DNA from: Psettodes erumei
Taxonomy: Eukaryota > Chordata > Actinopteri > Pleuronectiformes > Psettodidae
Direction: 5' to 3'
Assembly (NCBI GenBank): GCA_016785225.1
Contig: JAFBJZ010000612.1
Location: 2,128,001-2,192,000 of the forward strand
Length of the DNA stretch: 64,000 nucleotides
Under the pieces are notes generated by a model. That model did not search any database. It saw nothing but the letters and a program-made list of their open reading frames with translations, and was not told the DNA's origin. Position 1 is the stretch's first letter, and the number at the start of each line of letters is the position of its first letter. Below, piece after piece: positions 37,981 to 51,739 of the stretch. The position numbers were made by a program, and so were the translations under genes.

Positions 37981-40900
37981 GACAAGACTTCAAAAAGTCC
38001 GACACACGGAGGAGCTCTTGGATACGTCTCTCCTCATGGTACATTCAGAGTGTGAATTCACTCTGGAGTAATGAGGTAGTTGAGTTTTTGTCACCACGCT
38101 GTTAACATTTAAACATTAATGAAGCCAAACAGGCTGGAAACAGCAGGAGGAGAAGCTCGCGCTCCACACACAGGAGAGCCGTGCTGACGCTCTTTCACAG
38201 TAGGGAATTTTCTACTTCGGGAGAATTTTAATGACTTTTCCGCCCGCTCGCGATTGTTTTTGGTCTGTCTGTTGATTAACAGTCAGCGCAAACATTTCAA
38301 GTTAGTTCTAATTCATAAAAGGTGGATTCGTTCTCTGCTAGGTGGGGCTTTATTTCTCTGCAGTAATCACGTAAGGCAACGGACGAGTTTCCCTCTGTCC
38401 GAGCAGAGGGGTCCAGTGCGAGGCGTTCGCTTGTAAAGCCTGTGCGCGGCAGGCTGGATCAGTGCTCGGCCGCTCTGGGGACGCGATGACGTCTCCTGAG
38501 CAGAGAGCAAACGTTCTTCCAAGTGTGGGACGGAAACCGACGTCGTCCACAGCGACGCGGAGACGGCAGTCCCTGCGGAGGCGCTCGTGTCAGGAGACCT
38601 GACTTGATACAGCGGCCGTGTAAATGCAACGTGATGGAGCTTCGAGCAGAACGGCAGGAGCGAGTTGCGTCGGCCAGTCAGCTGCGTGTGACGCTTGCAC
38701 ACCCAGGCAAAGATGATTGCATCACCTCCGCTCCCCCGTCATCACAAAACACACATATATATGTCATACCATTTATATTCTGCATCCACATACAGTATAC
38801 TGTAACTACACGTGTCTGTGAAAATTATTCCAGAGCAACAGGTGAAAAATATCAAAGCTGGCTTTCAATGCCTGTTCAATTTCTAATATTCCTACATCCA
38901 CTTATTGTTTGATCAGACATTTCCTACTTCAAATCAGGTTTCAAGTCAAGGTTTCTACTTTATCAGGTTAAGCAGGAGTTTGGTTGATTTTGATTAAAAG
39001 AAAAAAAACACCTTGTTTTTTCATTGTATAACTGTAGGTACACATGAAGGGATAATAAACAGATCATTAGGCATACAAAAAGTCAGAATGGACGTTTGCA
39101 CCTGTACTGAAAAAAAAGAAAAGGAAAGAGATGATCAGCCCTCGTAAGTGATTTTTCCTTACACCAAACCATTCAGTTTTGGAAAATAGTAACAGTTTTT
39201 GGAGAGCATCGAACTCTGGGGCCGACTTTGAAGCGGTTAGGCCTGGTCAAGCTATTTAAAAGGGTTTTTTGTGCAAACTGCTTGTTGTCCTGAGACTTCC
39301 ATCGAGCTGGCTAGCTCGGAGCGCTGCGAGCATGTTCCCACCTGCCGAGTGTTTGCCAACCTCAGCCGTCTGTATTCGATTAGAAAAAAAGTTTAACATC
39401 TTACCTTTGTAGTTTTTGGCCATCAGTGTTATTAATTTTCTATACTTTTCTCACTCTGTTGAGACCTGGAGTTGTGGCGACTCAAGTCCAAGAGGTCGAG
39501 GGCGACGAGCAGTTGAACAGAGACGTTTTATCGGCCTTTTTTACGGAGGACGTTTTGATGTTTGCAGCCATTCATCATGACTTACCTGCACCATCTCTGT
39601 TCCCTTCTAATGACTGGATTCACTTTGCCCAGATTAAAAGCCGCAGGGATGATTTAACGAGTTTTAAGCCAAACATTTGAAAGAGGCGGCTAACTTTCTT
39701 TTTAAAGCGTGTAAGTGGGAGCGACAGGTTGCCTTCAGGCCCGGCGCAGCGTTTCCCCTCTGTCATGAATGTTGAAGCCGTTCGTTTGTCTTCCTCCGCT
39801 CCGAGTCCACGTCCCGCTATGACCTTCAGCATAATGAGGGCTCACAGTTATGCCATTAATATTGATATTCCTTAGCAACATCCAATTTTGGAGAACAAGT
39901 TGCTAAAAGCCTGTTGCATAATATTGACTGTACTCTTCCTTAATTGTTGTGGCTTGCAGGGGAATGCTGGGACTGATCCTTCATTTAGGACTGAGTAAGG
40001 TCACCCTTCACTGGTTTGCATTAATGAACTTAACTCGTTGGCAGGTAATGAACCAGGGCAAATTTATTCATGTATTATATATGCAATGTATGTGAAATTT
40101 CCCTAACTTTGCTCCGACGAGTTTGACAAGCTCATTTAGCATCAATGTTTCATGGCCATTACACACTTATTATTCATTTATTCAGTAATCTATTCAGTCA
40201 GACTTTATTTACACCTGAAATATAATGATGAAATAAATACAGATTCCTCAGAAAAACAAAACATTTTCTCTCTAAAGACCTCTGTCAAACTGCCTAAGAA
40301 AAAAAAAAGAAATCATACCTCATTCAGTTCATCACACACACCCTCATTTGTCCCAGTATGACCAGTAGCTTACGGCGGCTAACGTGACCTCGATAACTGT
40401 TTGTGATTATCTACATGGATTCTCCACTTGTGCTCCTTTTTACACCGCATTTACAGAGTTTACCTTCGTCCCATAACTTGCGTCCGCTGTTTAGCAAAAG
40501 TCAGAGATTGGCTTTGACCTCAAGGCCTTGGAGGAGCAGGAGGGAGGTGTTGCGGTGCGTTGCTAATTCCAGACGTAGTGTGCCGCTGCTCTTCAGTGTC
40601 CCCCTGCCACATTTGGGAGGGAATAGCAATATGATTGAGAAGAGTCCAGGTTGTCGAAAAGCTGCCTACCAGAGCGGCCGGCTGCGGCCTGCGTCGCCAT
40701 CAGCCTGCTCTCCAGCGGTCTTCACAGAGATGACGCAGCTCGCCTCTTCCCTCCCCACGTTCGTGGCGCGGCTCGTCTCCGTCTCTCCCGTTGGCCCGCT
40801 GCCTTCTAAACGAAGAAACGGGGGAGAAGCTGAGGGAGGCCCGGGGAGCGGGCGGACGCCGCGATGTGCCGGCTTCCCTCGGCTTTAAAACTTTAATGAG

Positions 40901-43817
40901 ATGCATTGAGGGGTGCGTGATGGGGTTTACACAGAGAGGGGAAGTAATGGGGAGTGCCAGGCAGAATGAGTGCATATGTACCTTTCATTGCTCAGCTGAG
41001 CAGAAAATCATTACTGATGGAGTGCCATCTTCAAGGGATTTCCCCGCCGCTCCTATAGATGGGGAGGGATAGAGGAGGCGAGCATCTGAAAATAGAGGAG
41101 GCGGTAAGGGGATGACATCAGAGGTGTGAAGGTGTGCAGAGAGAAACAACAGATGAAGGAATAATAGCTGAGGCTGCGTGTCACACTGTGCTGAAGGCGG
41201 GCGTCGGTGATGGCGGTGTCGGTCGCGATGCCCCAGGTATTTATCTCACGCCACAAGCTGGTGAGAGCTTTTTACCGTTCAGTGCAGTGCTTCCACATCT
41301 ACTAACTAAATTGATTGGGGCAAAATTCGGTTTTAGACCCGTGACCTGTCACCACAGCCAACACAACCCACGTCGCCTAATCGTTGTCAGCGTTCATCGT
41401 GCAGCTGCTTCTTACGAGCAAAAAGCAACACCATGTGTTGTACAAACATGTGTTACGATCACTGCATATGTTGCATATGAGTTTTTTCCCCATGTGTGAA
41501 CAGTAATTCGAAATGCAAATGAAACCTGACGCACCTGCTTGGACTTCCAGTCTCCCAGATGATGTATCGTTATCACTTTTGAGATCATCAACACAGTTCT
41601 AACAAAAATTTTAAATTTGGTACGGACCTTGATTTTTCTCTCAGGGTGAATTGTAATAACTTGCAGTTACATTCCGAAAAATTCCTTCAGGTTTTTGGCT
41701 TATCAATAAACAGTGTGTTACAGGATGGTGACCGTGGCAACATGTCGTCGTCATCAGTTTAACGTGCCAGCACAGAGCAGGGCCTCCGAGAGCACACGGC
41801 GTGGAGGTCGTTAAAGAGCCGCTCGTGAAGAACGGAGAGATTATCTGGGAGAAAGTTAGCCGGGAGGGGTGAGGGTGCATCGCCTCTGTAATTCAGCCCT
41901 TCGGGGAGAAGGCGGGCAGACGCAGTGCATCGCTGTGGAATGCAAAGCAGGCTGAGCCAACTCCTCGGCAAGCGCTCGCCCCTCGGAGTGCCGCGTTCTC
42001 CCACACGCACGGCGACGTTCACGCGCATCAATGATGAGCTGCACACGGAAGCGTTTGAACCTCACGGGCGCCGCGGTGAGCTCGAGCCACATCTCCTTAT
42101 CTTGACGTCGGTGGCACATTAAGGATGAGGACGCATGCTGGTTTTTTTTTTCAACATTCTTATTGTGGAGCCTTGGCTTATGCTGAAATATCATTTACAT
42201 GGAAAAATGCTGACGCGCCTACCTAGTTTGTGAATGTAGTAGGAGCTACAGAGGAAACGGTTACGTAACTCGCTGCGGGCGCCTCGGCTGCCGAGTTAGT
42301 GGAGACCTGGGTGGAGTTGAGGAGAGCGGCAGGCTTACCTCAGAATCTGAGAGCCGCGCTCTGCCCTCTTCTTAAGGTGTCACTGTTTTCTGATGTTACA
42401 GCAGCAAAGTCTAAAGTGTCAGGAGGAGGCCGCTCGTTAGAAGAGTTTGGGCACCTATGTGTGATCAAACTTTGATAATCCCTCACTGGCTAAATTATGA
42501 ATCCTGTGTCCAGTCCGGCCGAAGACATAGCACCACTTAGAGATTGTATCATAACCTCTTGTCTTGGGTTAAGCTCTAAGAAGAAACCACATTTTGCCAA
42601 ACAGGAAACTTACAGGCAGACAACATATTTATGATAGAAGCTTCTCCTCTCCTTCATGAAATAACCTGAACACATTGAGGTTACCATTAAACCAGTCTCA
42701 CTACACACAATAGTATACCTAAATAATGATGTCATCAGGCGACCATCTGCTGATATTACAGCTGTGGGTCAGTCATAGCCTCAACAGTTGTTTTATCGTC
42801 GGAGCCGCTCCGGGATTTGTGTCAAGGTGACATCGTCACAAATTGAAGATGTGGCAGCGCGGTGCAGCGATGGTACAGGAAGTGACCCGTGTGAATCCTT
42901 GAGGGAGGACTTCCACTTGAACTGAGTTCCGCCTGGGGCGAGGTCAGCGTCCCTGTATGTTTAATGAGCGCAGCGTGGCCAGCGTCTCAGCGGCGAGTTT
43001 GAAGCCGGAGCAGTAATGAAGCGCGATGCTGAACCGGGCAGGGCCCGCTCCATCTCCTCCTCCGTCATATTAATGATCAAAAAGAGCGCGTTCATCTCAT
43101 TGGATCGACACTGCTTTGAAACGAGAGTGGTTGTACGGGAGCGTCGCTGCCGCTTAATGAGCCGCTCGTAAGGACTTATGTAACAATGACCACTATGGTT
43201 AGAGGCAGTTGAAATGGAAATATTCTATTTCTAAACATATATTCTACTACAAAATTGATTTCACGCATACAGACCATTTCCCCTTTGGATGTGAAATCTT
43301 TGTGTTGTGCTCAATTTTTCCACGTGACGTTAAGGGAGCGCTCGCTGACGGGCGACCGATCGGGGCTCTGCAGCAGGATTAAGAAGGCGTAGTCAGCAAC
43401 CGCAAAGAGTTCCAGTCCTGACCTTGATTTTAAAAAAAAAAAAAAAAGTTTCAAGCATCCTAGAGATTTCCATTCCTGCAGAGTGGTCCGCTTCTTCTGA
43501 GCTGCGGGACCCTAACCCTGCAAACAGCCACCTTTCAAACTGACGGTGAGTCGGTGATGCTGGAATCAATACGACAATAATCTGGCATGATGTATGAGAG
43601 GAGGATGAGAATCAGAACACCTCAAATAAAGTGTCTTTCTCATACTGCGATGGTTTCATGCAGCATAAAACCTGTGATATATATCTCATGTATATGAGAG
43701 GTCAGCGACAGAGCAGATTAGATTTGAGATCAGCCGCTATCCCTTCTGGCACATGACTGATGGAGACGGCGACTTGGGACAGGAAGGCTGATTGAAGGAG
43801 TAATGAGCTGTGGATCC

Positions 43818-43833
43818 GGCCCCCGCGGGGGCC
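43818..43833. other. perfect 16-bp GC palindrome
   Basis: ggcccccgcgggggcc equals its own reverse complement. It lies in intron 6 about 190 nt before the (AC)20 tract. Function unknown. Confidence 0.6.
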
Positions 43834-44019
43834 CAGAGGAGTCACTCCATTCCTCCCGCTCCTCCACCCCCTCCACCGCCTCCCATCCCCTCCCGTCCTG
43901 GGAACACTTTAGTAGTTTCCTCAGACGAGATCCACTTCATTTCCCTCCTCCAAGTTTAATATGTACAAGCCCGCTCCTCCCCTCTCCTCTCCGCACCCAC
44001 CCACACACTCGCACACCTA

Positions 44020-44021
<2 letters not shown>

Positions 44022-44061
<40 letters not shown>
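44022..44061 (+). repeat. (AC)20 microsatellite
   Basis: Pure AC run in intron 6. Confidence 0.95.
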
Positions 44062-44064
<3 letters not shown>

Positions 44065-46780
44065 CCCGCTCATTCACCGATCCAATTAAAGTTCGGCCAC
44101 CTTGCTCTCTGTCCATAATGATCCATCAATTTCCTCTTCATCTCTGCCCTCCAGCCCTTCTGTATCTGTATTCTGTCCATGGCAGGAGCCGGAGCTGCCG
44201 GGGAGTCCCAGAGTTCGGCGGCCGCTCTGAGTAGTTGTCATAACAATAAAGGCTCAGTTGGAAAACAGTTAGTGGCCAGTTTTGCCATATTTTAAGTTCT
44301 AGTACAACTTCCTTCATACACTTAATTTGAGCAGATATTTTCTTGCTACATATTTCTGTTTCAGCTAGCACTTTTGGTGAGTTTGAGGCGGATGGGCGCA
44401 GACGTTCTCGTTTCCTTCAGACGAACTAAAGTAGCTTTGGATGTCCCTGAAACTTCCTCGTACTCCTGACTTAATGTTAGCACGCTTCTACGCCGTGTAC
44501 TGCGATTGCAAAGTGACGATGACCCGCAGTAAACTGCCAAACGCGTGCGATATGGTGTTGGGCGGGGCCGATGCGTGATCGAGGGAGCGTTTCCAGACAC
44601 GGAGCTAGTCTTGTCAAGGAGCCGGCCGTGGCCGCCGCAGAGAGGAGAAAAAGGAAGTAGGAGGAAACTGTAACGCGACTACAAGGCAAATCTGAGGGTG
44701 ATTCCAGGATTCGGCCCTGTTGGGAAGAAGCAGGCGGCGGAGAGGAATCTCTGGCGGCGTGCGAAGCAGACTGAAGCAGCCTCAGTGTCACCGTGCCAAC
44801 TGTGGTTTCCTGCCCTCACCGCCTGGGGCTGACTGAGGCCCGTATCACGACTGAGATGAATTATTCCTTTTGAGCGGCGTTGGCGTGAATGCGCCTTCAA
44901 ACCGCATTCAGCAGATATTTAAGGCCGGAGAGTTTGCGGTGAGAGCAGAGTGATGGCAGATCTGAATAGCTCCTGCACGCGCCTTGATAGAAGTGCTCTC
45001 CGCTGACCTCAGGGCTCTCATTCCAACTGAGAAGCCTGAGAGAGTGACGCACGGTCTGCTTTCAGATCAGCTTTTCTCTGCAGGCCAAATATTTATTTTG
45101 ACCTCGTCTTTATTTGTTCTGCGCGTCGAAACGCGCGCATTACTCCACACCGAACGGCTTTGACTGAGGTAGTGGTTGGCAAAGGCAGCCGCACATCACT
45201 TCCCAACATGCACCATTTGTAGAGATTTCACGCAGAGTGGCTTTCTCCCGCTGTGGGTGCGTTGGGCTGTGTTTTTCAGAGGCAGGTTGCGGATCAGAGT
45301 TCCTCTACGCACTGGTGTGACCGAATGCTGCCAGATCGTCTCACTTCCTCTCCTCGTTTCCCCTCCCTCCTCCCGTCTACCACGCCCGAGGCGTCTTCCA
45401 TCTCCCCGCGCAGGGGTTGGGGCGGAACCGCTCTCTTCCCTGATGCAACCTCCTGCCACGTCGGCCGTGTTTACTTTGGCCCGTCTGTCCGTCTCCGCCA
45501 GACTCCCGCTTTTAGTTAATCATCTCTGTTTACGTCTGGAGGATTCACCGTTTCCCTTTTGCAGAAAACATCAGACAAAAACATAAACAAAATATTTAAT
45601 CTGGGCCTCAATTGAAATTCAAAAGTGGAAGGGAGAGCAATCTTGGATTGTGTCGTACTGGGGAAAACAATGATGTACCTGTGTTCATAACAAACAGCAA
45701 AGCTCTGGAAAATGCCAGTGCGGATGGTCCGCGTGGTGGTTTGCATTCAAAAAGTTGCAGGTCATTAAGACTTTGGAGCATCCGTCCTCCTCCTGGTTTC
45801 ATGAGCGTGCTGTTCTTTAAAGAGCCAGCCAGTCACACTGATGCCGTGTGGGATCTCATTACTCTCCTGCAGCAGGAAGAACCTTTGAATTGCAGTGCGG
45901 CGGCAGACGTCACAGTCAGGGCGGATCAGTTTGCCGGATACAAATTCCCCATCCCCCGCTCGACTTCTGTCATTTCGGAATTCTCTCGGCACGATGGCGT
46001 CTTCAAGGGCTGCTGGGGAAAAACGGAATGGCGCATACTTGATAACGGATCGGAGATGACGGCTTGAATTTTAAGCTGAGAAAAAAGTGTAAAAGGCAGA
46101 GAGTAGCTTTGACCACGTGGTTTTATTCTTACTCTGTAATTTTGTTATTCATATTTTAACCAGGATAGCTTGACTTGGAGACCAAAAGTTTTCGAACTTA
46201 AAATGATGGGTTAGCTGAAAGGCCCCGCTGACGCTTCACTAAAATCATCATCAAACTCTCGGCACGTACTGTGCTCGGGATCAGCTCCCCCCGGAAACAG
46301 CGCTAAAGCTTTCACCTTCACCGCATGGCCACAAACACGACTGCGGATGAATGCTGATGCTGCTTCATGTCCGCCCGTGGAAGTCTCCCTCCATTTAACG
46401 TTCCCCGCGTACCCGCTCTCCTCCGGGTGTGCGGCGGCCGCACGCCTGTCGAGGCTCTGACTGCTTGCCCGCCGCCGCTTGCGGTTGGCCCCGCCCATCA
46501 CGGCTAAGGGCGCGCAGTAAACAATAACGGTTTTCGGAAAATGCGACTGCGTGGTTCCCGACTCCGCCATAATGCGCTCATCAGAGCGCCCGGTGGTTTG
46601 AAGCTTTCCTTTTTCATTTGAGCATTTTACCCACTGATTGTCTCTCTCACTCTCTCCTAGGTCATAAATTTCGTACAGTAGAGGCCAAACTATTTTATTG
46701 CTCGGTCTAGTCTGTGAGCACCTGTGCTTTTCCCTCCAACCCGCATCTGCAACTCCTCTCTGTCTGTTTTTGTTTTCCAG

Positions 46781-46840
46781 GTTTTGTATGCAGAAGAGTG
46801 CCAAGCTGGTGCCAGGGGTGACGTTAGACCTCATTGAGAA
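46781..46840 (+). CDS. rptor: rptor exon 7: small RNC exon
   Basis: This 60-nt exon completes the Trp codon, encodes FCMQKSAKLVPGVTLDLIE and gives two bases of a Lys codon, about human residues 277-297. The LVPGVTLDLIEK part is identical to human from memory. The three residues SAK stand where human has CVS, the most divergent spot in the whole window's coding sequence. The acceptor (tgtttttgttttccag) is strong and the donor is aa|gtaagt. Both introns are phase 2, so the exon is frame-neutral (20 codons) and could be cassette-spliced without a frameshift. Confidence 0.95.
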
Positions 46841-49373
46841 GTAAGTGGCACTCCACAGCCCTCCTAAAAATAAAAAAAACCCAAACCCCTGTCTCCCTCT
46901 CTCAGGAGTGCGCAGTCTGGAGAGATCATTATCCTGTTTTCCTCACCGCTCGTCCCTCCCTCCTGTCTGTCTCTTTCGCTCTCTCCTTATTGTCAGCCCT
47001 CTCTGAGTTGTTTTCCATCCTGCAGATATAATTCTCCGCCTTTGTTTCCCCTCACAGCCAAAGCGGCAGCAGTTTGGCAGATTTAAAGCCCCACATTTCT
47101 TCAATAAACCGCCGGGTGCCGAGAGGCAGAGCGCAGAATATCTCTCGCTCTTGGGCACGCGCTCTCAGATTGATATCAGAGCTCAATATGGATGTCATAT
47201 CCAAAGTTTTAGTAGTTTCACAGAACAATCAGGAGTGGCTTTGCTGCTTTTTTTCCTCCCCCCCTTTATGTGTGGGGGAGAGTGAAAAAACAGCCATAAA
47301 ATAAGTTGGTCGTGGAGACTTGGTTTTAGAAGAAGTAAGTAACTTAAAAGCTGATGTTATATCGCAGCAGGGGAAGAAAACAGCTTGTTGGAAAGCACCT
47401 GGAGGAGTGCGGGCCGAGGGCTGTCTCAGCAATCTTTTAACGGCGTTTTCTCCCAGTGAATAATGGTTTTCTACAAACGGTGACTTCAGTCGCCCGCACA
47501 CAGGTAGACACGGGTTGAGTCCGTGCATCCTCCACCCTTGTGCCGTGTATCCTGGAGAGAGAGGTTGCGTGGCGCGTGCGTGTGCATTTTTGTCCGCTCA
47601 TTGGCCGGGGTTAGGGTTTGGGTCAGCGCAGCGTCCTAACAAGGTTCGCTGCATAGACCGGTGTGCGTCTGCCCTCAGTCGAGTGGTTGTGACAGGGCTG
47701 TCAATTTGCACAATGTAGTTTTCTTATAGTTTTCTATGAAAAGTGCTTAGAATCATAGATGATTCAGGATTTATTAAAAAGATCCCCCGTTTCCCGAGCT
47801 GCTGTTTAATTAGCTGCCAGCAAAGTGAACTCTTCCTCTTGTTTACCCACTCGCCTCGGTACGTTCAGGCTAACGCCCTGCACCCAACACTCTGCAGCGC
47901 CGGGTGTCGTTATTTCACAATTAATTCCGATCACTTTGATTTAGATTGCCGGGAAGCTGCTGTTAATGCAAGTCCACCCCGCCTGCTCAGGCAGTTTCAC
48001 AGGAAAGGGCCAGACTCCTCCCTCTCCTGGTGGGCTTTTAATTTGAAAGATCTGTAGGAAGTGTTCAATGTAATTGAGAGCGGCTCAGCACTGATGGAAA
48101 AGACGCAAAGTGGAAGCAAATTTAATTCGTCAGCTAATGAAGACAGGATTTGAAGCAGCGGATTGGAGAACGTGAGCTGACTCAGCGTAAATGTGTGTAA
48201 ATGTCCACACAACACATGAGTCATTGTAGCACAGGTGATCACTCATATTTAGACGATTGGCAAATGATGCGATTCACAAGACACTGAATATTTATTTCTT
48301 CATATGCCACATGCATCTCCCCGCTGTTGCGTAACCGGCCCAAGGGAACAGCAACGCACAGCCAGATCATTGGTCCTTACAAGATTAATAGGGATTATCC
48401 GTAGCATGGTACTGGCCTACCTGTGTCCTAGTTGTCACTTTTCTTCCTCCTTTTACCATTTAATTAACTTACTTGCGTTTTTTTATTTTCCAGCCACGTC
48501 CCCTATTCCTTCTCTTCTGCTCCCCAGTGGACCAGTATTATGCAGGAAATGCCCTAGTACTGTGTGTAAAGCTACTGCTAAGCGACTCCCAAGGCAGGAT
48601 GGGAAACCGCTAGAGTGATGACGCACACCTTTTGAAGAAGTACACCTTTTTTTTCCGGTCGTCTTCCGCTTCTCCCCTGTTTGCGTCTCCTCCTCCACCT
48701 CACCGGCACGAGCCGCTGCCTCTCCGTTCATGCTTGAGCCTCCGCGTCTTTTATCACGTTCGTCGACGGAATGGAGAACGGGCCTCAGGGGGGTAGATGA
48801 GTAGCAGATCACACCAGGCTACAGAGTTGGTATACAAGAGAAGCCCCCCCCCCACAGCCTCAGCATCAGGCACGGCAGAGTCATAGTTCTTGGGGGGACA
48901 GAAGGCGAGGTCAGAGGCGGGCAGGCTGAGCGAGGAGTCAGTGCGGGACAGTGTCGCATAACGAGAGAGAAGAACAATCTGGCCAAGTGGCGAATGAAAG
49001 GCGAGGAGCTGCGTTTGAGAGGATCCTGGACTCTCTGCTTCACACGCCGGGATTGTGTCCTGACAGCAAGTCAGTGAGGAGAGAGATTTCACATGTCAGG
49101 TTCTAAACAGTATGGAAAAGCAGTAGTGAAATATCAGAGTTTTCAGATACTTGACCTTAAAATGGAATAAAAATAGTAACAGTAGGACTTATTATGGGGG
49201 AAAAAATCAATGCAAAGATGAGGCATTTCTGTAACTTAAATAGTTAAAAATAAACAAGTGATATACGAAAATATTACGAGCCCAAATGTAGAAAAATACG
49301 TGTTGAGAGAAAAGTGACATTAATGGCACAGAAAGGCCTTTCCTCTCAGTCGTGATATTTCAGCAGGTGTGAA

Positions 49374-49410
49374 GGGTGGGGGGGGTGGGGGGGGGGGCAG
49401 GTTGGTGGGA
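49374..49410 (+). other. G-rich stretch with quadruplex-forming pattern
   Basis: Long G-runs separated by single T residues, followed by caggttggtggg, on the transcript strand of intron 7. The exact run lengths may be unreliable in an assembly. Confidence 0.45.
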
Positions 49411-50294
49411 TCTCTGATGCTTGAGTTGCGTTTTTTTGCATCAGTGCATGTCCAGCGCGTCGGCAGAGGGCTGAATGTTGACTCAGCCGATGTCCCTGGC
49501 AGTTAAATAATGGATCGTCTCCGAGCTCATAAAAGAAAAGTGGCGCTGAACTCATCCGCCGTCTCACCTCTGCGCTCCGCGCTGCTGGGCCAGCAGTCTG
49601 ATTACAGTCAAGTGCCGAGCGAAACATTTGTCACGGGAGGCTTCATGCGGACAAGAAATATCACACAGACCGCAGTTTTTTCCCCGCGCCTGAGAGTGTG
49701 CGGGTGATGTTCTAATGATTTGATTGTGATTCTGTTCTGGCACTTATCAGTAGATGTTACCGCTGAACCCACTAAGACTGCAGGTCCCTTCGGCTCCGCC
49801 GCGCCTTTAAGCCGCTTTGTGCTCGTTGTTTTGGTTCTCTGGGCTCTGATTAAAGTATGTTTGTGATGAATCCACTGCACGCTACCACCCCGACATTTAA
49901 CGGCAGACAGGCGGTAGCATTTAGCAGGCGGTGAGGACCAGAGCACGCCCAAATGATATTCAACTTCAAATATGTCAGATGGGAAAAAAAAACCCACAAC
50001 TCCGGTTGCTGAAGTTGCTCTGACACCATTCATGACTTCTAAATAAAATGCTGTCAATATCAGTGATTAAGGTTGTGTTTACAGCTTGTTCTGCTGTTTA
50101 TAAAGCTGAGAGAAAAGTCTTTAATATAGCTGTAGCAGGACCAGCGCAGTAAATCGTCAGCTGACACTGTGGTATCCTAGCAACAGCACCACCAAAATCA
50201 CACTGGGCTTCAACGGAGAGAGATGCAGGGCGGCTCGATATTGCTCCGGCTTTAAAATGAGACTTCAGTGATTGTTCTCGAATCACAGCAGGGT

Positions 50295-50319
50295 TGTGTG
50301 TGTGTGTGTGTGTGTGTGT
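50295..50319 (+). repeat. (TG)12 microsatellite
   Basis: Pure TG run in intron 7, followed by a T/A-rich stretch. Confidence 0.92.
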
Positions 50320-51720
50320 TTTTATTTTTATTTTCCCGCTGCATCATCTTACTGTGTGCTGAGCCAACAATCCGTGGCGATTACACTCGGTGACCGCTCA
50401 CTGGGCTCGTGCTCGCGCTCTGTAAGGTCACCGCGCGTGGAACTGTCGTTCCAAACTTTACGTGGAAAATGGACTCACCGTCGCGTCAGCTTTGAGTAGC
50501 TGCTCGCTTGGTAGCTGGAGAGCGGCCCTCTGTCGCCGCTCCATCTGCGCACCCTTCTGTCTCCGCTTCCCACATACATCCAACACACATTCTGGCCGGA
50601 TCAATCATGATAGCCTCTGGGATAATGGAGCATCTCACCTGCTACCCTGACGCTCTTTCATCTCGCACGGGGCTCGCACGAGGGTCGCAGGGTTGATCCC
50701 CATATGCGGTCTTCCGCGGTAAGCTGACCCCGCCCCGCTCCCTGTGTCCGAAACCCAGCTGCGACGCGCCCTGTGGGGGGGCTCTGGAGTCGGACGGCTC
50801 ACTGAAGGAATCGTCTCGCTGTGCTCGGCATTTGCGCTGCGGGGGAGATACCTACATACCCACGTCGTGAGGAAAATCTTCACGTACTGGCTCCGCGTGG
50901 ACATGAGAGAAGAGTCGGCTGCGCAGCAGCAACCTCACAGGTTTAGCTTTTATCTTTAGATAAGAGCAACATATGTCATCGTATTAATAAGTGAGGTTAG
51001 TCAGTGTGTTACCTTGATGAGGACTAGGACCTTCACTTTCAGCAGTTTGTGAAAGACAAGATGTTCCTTGTTCAGCCAATCGTGAATTTTGAATGAACAA
51101 TGAATGGATCCAGTTCCGTCCTGTGGCGTTTTCAGGTTGTAGCTCGAGTAGAACGGGGCCCAGAGAACTTGACTGGGGCATCCCTTAATTACAGCATCAA
51201 TTATTTTGGAACACGAATCAAAGATTTAAAAAAAGCTCAGTGCAGAATTTATTATTAGCAGCCGGTTTTCCTCTAAAAAGAAGTAGCAGGAGTAGCGGCG
51301 GGGGGTTTTGCGCTGTGAGCTCACCACAGAGCTGACACAGCCTCGTGATCACTGGAAATATGTGTTCACTGAATACTGCATACTGTACTACGTTTGCATT
51401 TTAAGTTTGAGGTGGACTGAGCGGTCCATATTTCCACGAACCGAACAAGGTTGTCCACCTGGAACAGTGCAAATCTGGGCTCAGTGCTAATACCTGATGC
51501 AGCCTCGTAAGGGACTACAGGTCGAGCACAATTCATAAAACGCTTGATCCCCCTTCCACAATAACCTGATCAAACATCCGTTTTTACAAAAGCACTTCTC
51601 AATGAGGAGCTCAAATTTAGGACGCAACAACTAGAAGTTCATGAAGGCACGTTATAGCTACACAAAGTGGTAATTGTAATGTGCAGCAGGGCTGTGAGGT
51701 CCCTCAGAGGGGCATCTTTC

Positions 51721-51739
51721 CATCCATCCATCCATCCAT
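51721..51739 (+). repeat. (CATC)n tetranucleotide run
   Basis: Nearly five copies of CATC in intron 7, possibly a retrotransposon tail, although no body was recognised. Confidence 0.85.

Larger units (their letters stand above)
37955..46780 (+). other. rptor: rptor intron 6 (8.8 kb)
   Basis: The intron opens gtaagctcat followed immediately by (AC)8, and closes with a long T/C tract and ttttccag. It holds another (AC)20 tract at 44022-44061 and a perfect 16-bp GC palindrome at 43818-43833. A block near 39955-40070 is TAAT-rich and element-like. Despite two AC tracts, no matching GT tract of comparable length is visible in this intron. A 207-codon open frame on the opposite strand (46211-46834) runs antisense through the next exon and is judged fortuitous. 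Confidence 0.8.

Noticed and set aside
40403..40888. 161-codon + strand frame in intron 6
   Set aside because: Arg/Ser/Pro-rich, no domain, and not compatible with insertion into the rptor frame. Judged chance.
45612..46067. 151-codon + strand frame before exon 7
   Set aside because: No similarity that I recognise, and no splice sites linking it to exon 6 or 7 in frame were evident.
46211..46834. 207-codon open frame on the minus strand, the longest in the window
   Set aside because: Its N-terminal part is simply the reverse complement of exon 7 and its acceptor tract. The rest has no domain, no coherent composition and no splice or promoter context. A fortuitous frame is the simplest reading.
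47590..47660. Second copy of the 'ggttagggtt ... gtcctaacaagg' repeat
   Set aside because: Only two short motif matches, in altered spacing. Too weak to annotate.
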